From positions 1 through 23,430 of the forward strand of contig VBKY01000094.1 of the NCBI GenBank assembly GCA_005879255.1: 23,430 nucleotides of DNA, read 5' to 3'. A model generated the notes under the pieces. It had not been told where the DNA came from. It worked only from the letters and a program-made list of their open reading frames with translations, and did not search any database. A program made the position numbers and the translations under genes. Below, one piece after another: positions 22,523-23,430 of the stretch. Positions within the stretch are counted from its first letter, which is position 1; each line of letters begins with the position of its first letter. The DNA is from Deltaproteobacteria bacterium. GTDB lineage: Bacteria > Desulfobacterota_B > Binatia > UBA9968.

Positions 22523-22561
22523 CTAGAGGCATACACGCTCAATCACAACTGGAGTGATGCA

Positions 22562-23430
22562 GTGGATCAAAATTGGTTTGAAATGCCAGAAGTTCGTCGC
22601 CGCAAGCTCGCAAGTGCAGTCTGGATACCGCTGCGAGCTAACAACCGAATTAGGGAAAATGGCGAAGACGGTCATGCGGGATACGAGTTGGAGTACTACG
22701 GTGTCGGAACTTTGGCCGTTCCCATAGAACTCAAACCTAAAGTCGAGAAGCTAAGCTCGGGCGATGTCGGGATCAGACATCAGCATTCCGGATATATCCA
22801 AGAGGGCAAATATATATCTGCAGATGAATACCAGGACCATAGCAGCGAATTTTCGGGTTTACATCTCGTGCTGGATCAGCGTGGTAACAGCGCCGAAACG
22901 TCGGAATGGCATCTACATCAAGACTTCGTCATTACGCTTGGGCTGAAAAGGGAGACCGATATTTGGATTCGTCCAGATGAAGGTTATATCGAAGTCGCGA
23001 AACTCTCTAAAAGAAAGGACGGCTCTCCCTGTCTTCTTGAAGTTCGCGCATCACATTTGAGAGATTACCTCTGCGCGCGAGGTATGGCTCTTTACGTTAC
23101 CTCTTATCGAGAGCGCGTAGAGATTCTTGAAGATATTGGCCGCATTTCGTGGCGAGAAACTCCGACAAGGGAAAGCAACGAACACGACCGCTGGGAAGGC
23201 CGCGTCTTGGCAATACACGAAGGCGGGATGCCTTATGGCCAAAAGACAGCTGTATTTCACATTGCCAGAACTGATGTGGATCCAGAGGATGACGTTCCCG
23301 TCTTAGGACCACTAACGGACGACAAAGTAATATCCAACCGTTGGACCAAAGAACACACTGGAAGAAAGCTATATCGGGTGGACGGCGCATTGTGGCGTTC
23401 CGAGTGGATTGAACCTGCGTCCCAAAGTCC
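22562..23430 (+). CDS. Hypothetical protein, 3' end beyond the window
   Basis: An uninterrupted frame of 289 codons runs from a GTG at 22562 to the window edge without a stop. CTGGAG lies 7 nt before the GTG, a reasonable ribosome binding site. The protein starts MDQNWFEMPEVRRRKLASAV and contains HQDFVITLGLKRETDIWIRP (119-138), a Cys-containing segment EVRASHLRDYLCARGMALYV (160-179) and a Trp-rich end. It has no signal peptide or obvious membrane segment. I do not recognise the family. Acidic and basic residues alternate in a way typical of a soluble intracellular protein. It follows the third copy of the hairpin element. Confidence 0.75.
   Translation, partial: MDQNWFEMPEVRRRKLASAVWIPLRANNRIRENGEDGHAGYELEYYGVGTLAVPIELKPKVEKLSSGDVGIRHQHSGYIQEGKYISADEYQDHSSEFSGLHLVLDQRGNSAETSEWHLHQDFVITLGLKRETDIWIRPDEGYIEVAKLSKRKDGSPCLLEVRASHLRDYLCARGMALYVTSYRERVEILEDIGRISWRETPTRESNEHDRWEGRVLAIHEGGMPYGQKTAVFHIARTDVDPEDDVPVLGPLTDDKVISNRWTKEHTGRKLYRVDGALWRSEWIEPASQS

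Larger units (their letters stand above)
22052..22526 (+). repeat. Long direct repeat, right copy (475 bp)
   Basis: This segment matches 20528-20994, from TGGAAGTTCGTCACG to CACTTAGTAGCTAG. After the truncated DCC frame it carries the same downstream sequence: CAATTTATTTTGGTTTACAC, a minus-strand frame beginning MIRQTLHYCQPLPATVEP, and the hairpin element. Small indels relative to the left copy shift the minus-strand frame, so that frame is probably a dead remnant in at least one copy. Confidence 0.85.

Overview
This is a chromosomal window from an uncultured-type, mid-GC bacterium. The mix of genes recalls soil and sediment lineages such as Binatota-like Deltaproteobacteria, Tectomicrobia or NC10-like groups. 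That mix is several stand-alone ABC-type substrate-binding proteins, metal-dependent amidohydrolases, a Rieske oxygenase, a CaiB-type CoA-transferase, a luciferase-like flavin/F420 oxidoreductase, MaoC and 3-hydroxyacyl-CoA dehydrogenase. Taxonomy is inference only; there is no rRNA or other marker gene here.

Region A (about 120-7000, all minus strand) looks like an uptake and degradation block for an aromatic carboxylate. It holds an amidohydrolase, two secreted substrate-binding proteins, a class II aldolase/adducin-type enzyme, a Rieske oxygenase resembling phthalate 4,5-dioxygenase, and a homologue of 4,5-dihydroxyphthalate decarboxylase (Pht5), an enzyme family with a solute-binding-protein fold. 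Together these suggest ring hydroxylation followed by decarboxylation, but no reductase partner is present.

Region B (7000-9070, plus strand) has a long non-coding stretch, a tiny C2H2 zinc-finger protein, a strong hairpin and a zinc-type alcohol dehydrogenase. Region C (9131-17931, minus strand) holds CoA-linked acid metabolism genes: an LLM oxidoreductase, MaoC, CaiB/BaiF CoA-transferase, a carboxymuconolactone decarboxylase-like protein and a ThDP enzyme. These are followed by a substrate-binding protein with a decayed paralogue fragment beside it, a second amidohydrolase, and a 3-hydroxyacyl-CoA dehydrogenase whose end overlaps the amidohydrolase start. No ABC permease or ATPase occurs anywhere in the window.

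Region D (18100-23430, plus strand) starts with another substrate-binding protein and an apparently exported NADP-binding reductase. From about 19970 onward it becomes a patchwork accessory region: a DCC-family thiol-disulfide protein; a roughly 470-bp direct repeat carrying a truncated second DCC gene; a three-copy hairpin element of about 115 bp upstream of three successive genes; a candidate PD-(D/E)XK nuclease followed at its stop codon by an integron attC-like palindrome; the first 12 codons of a lost cassette gene; a TCAGAG-type inverted-repeat element; and an unrecognised reading frame that runs off the right edge. This is the most unusual part of the window.

Intergenic spaces elsewhere are rich in short inverted and periodic repeats, including a TTCAANNNN motif with 9-nt periodicity at several gene boundaries.
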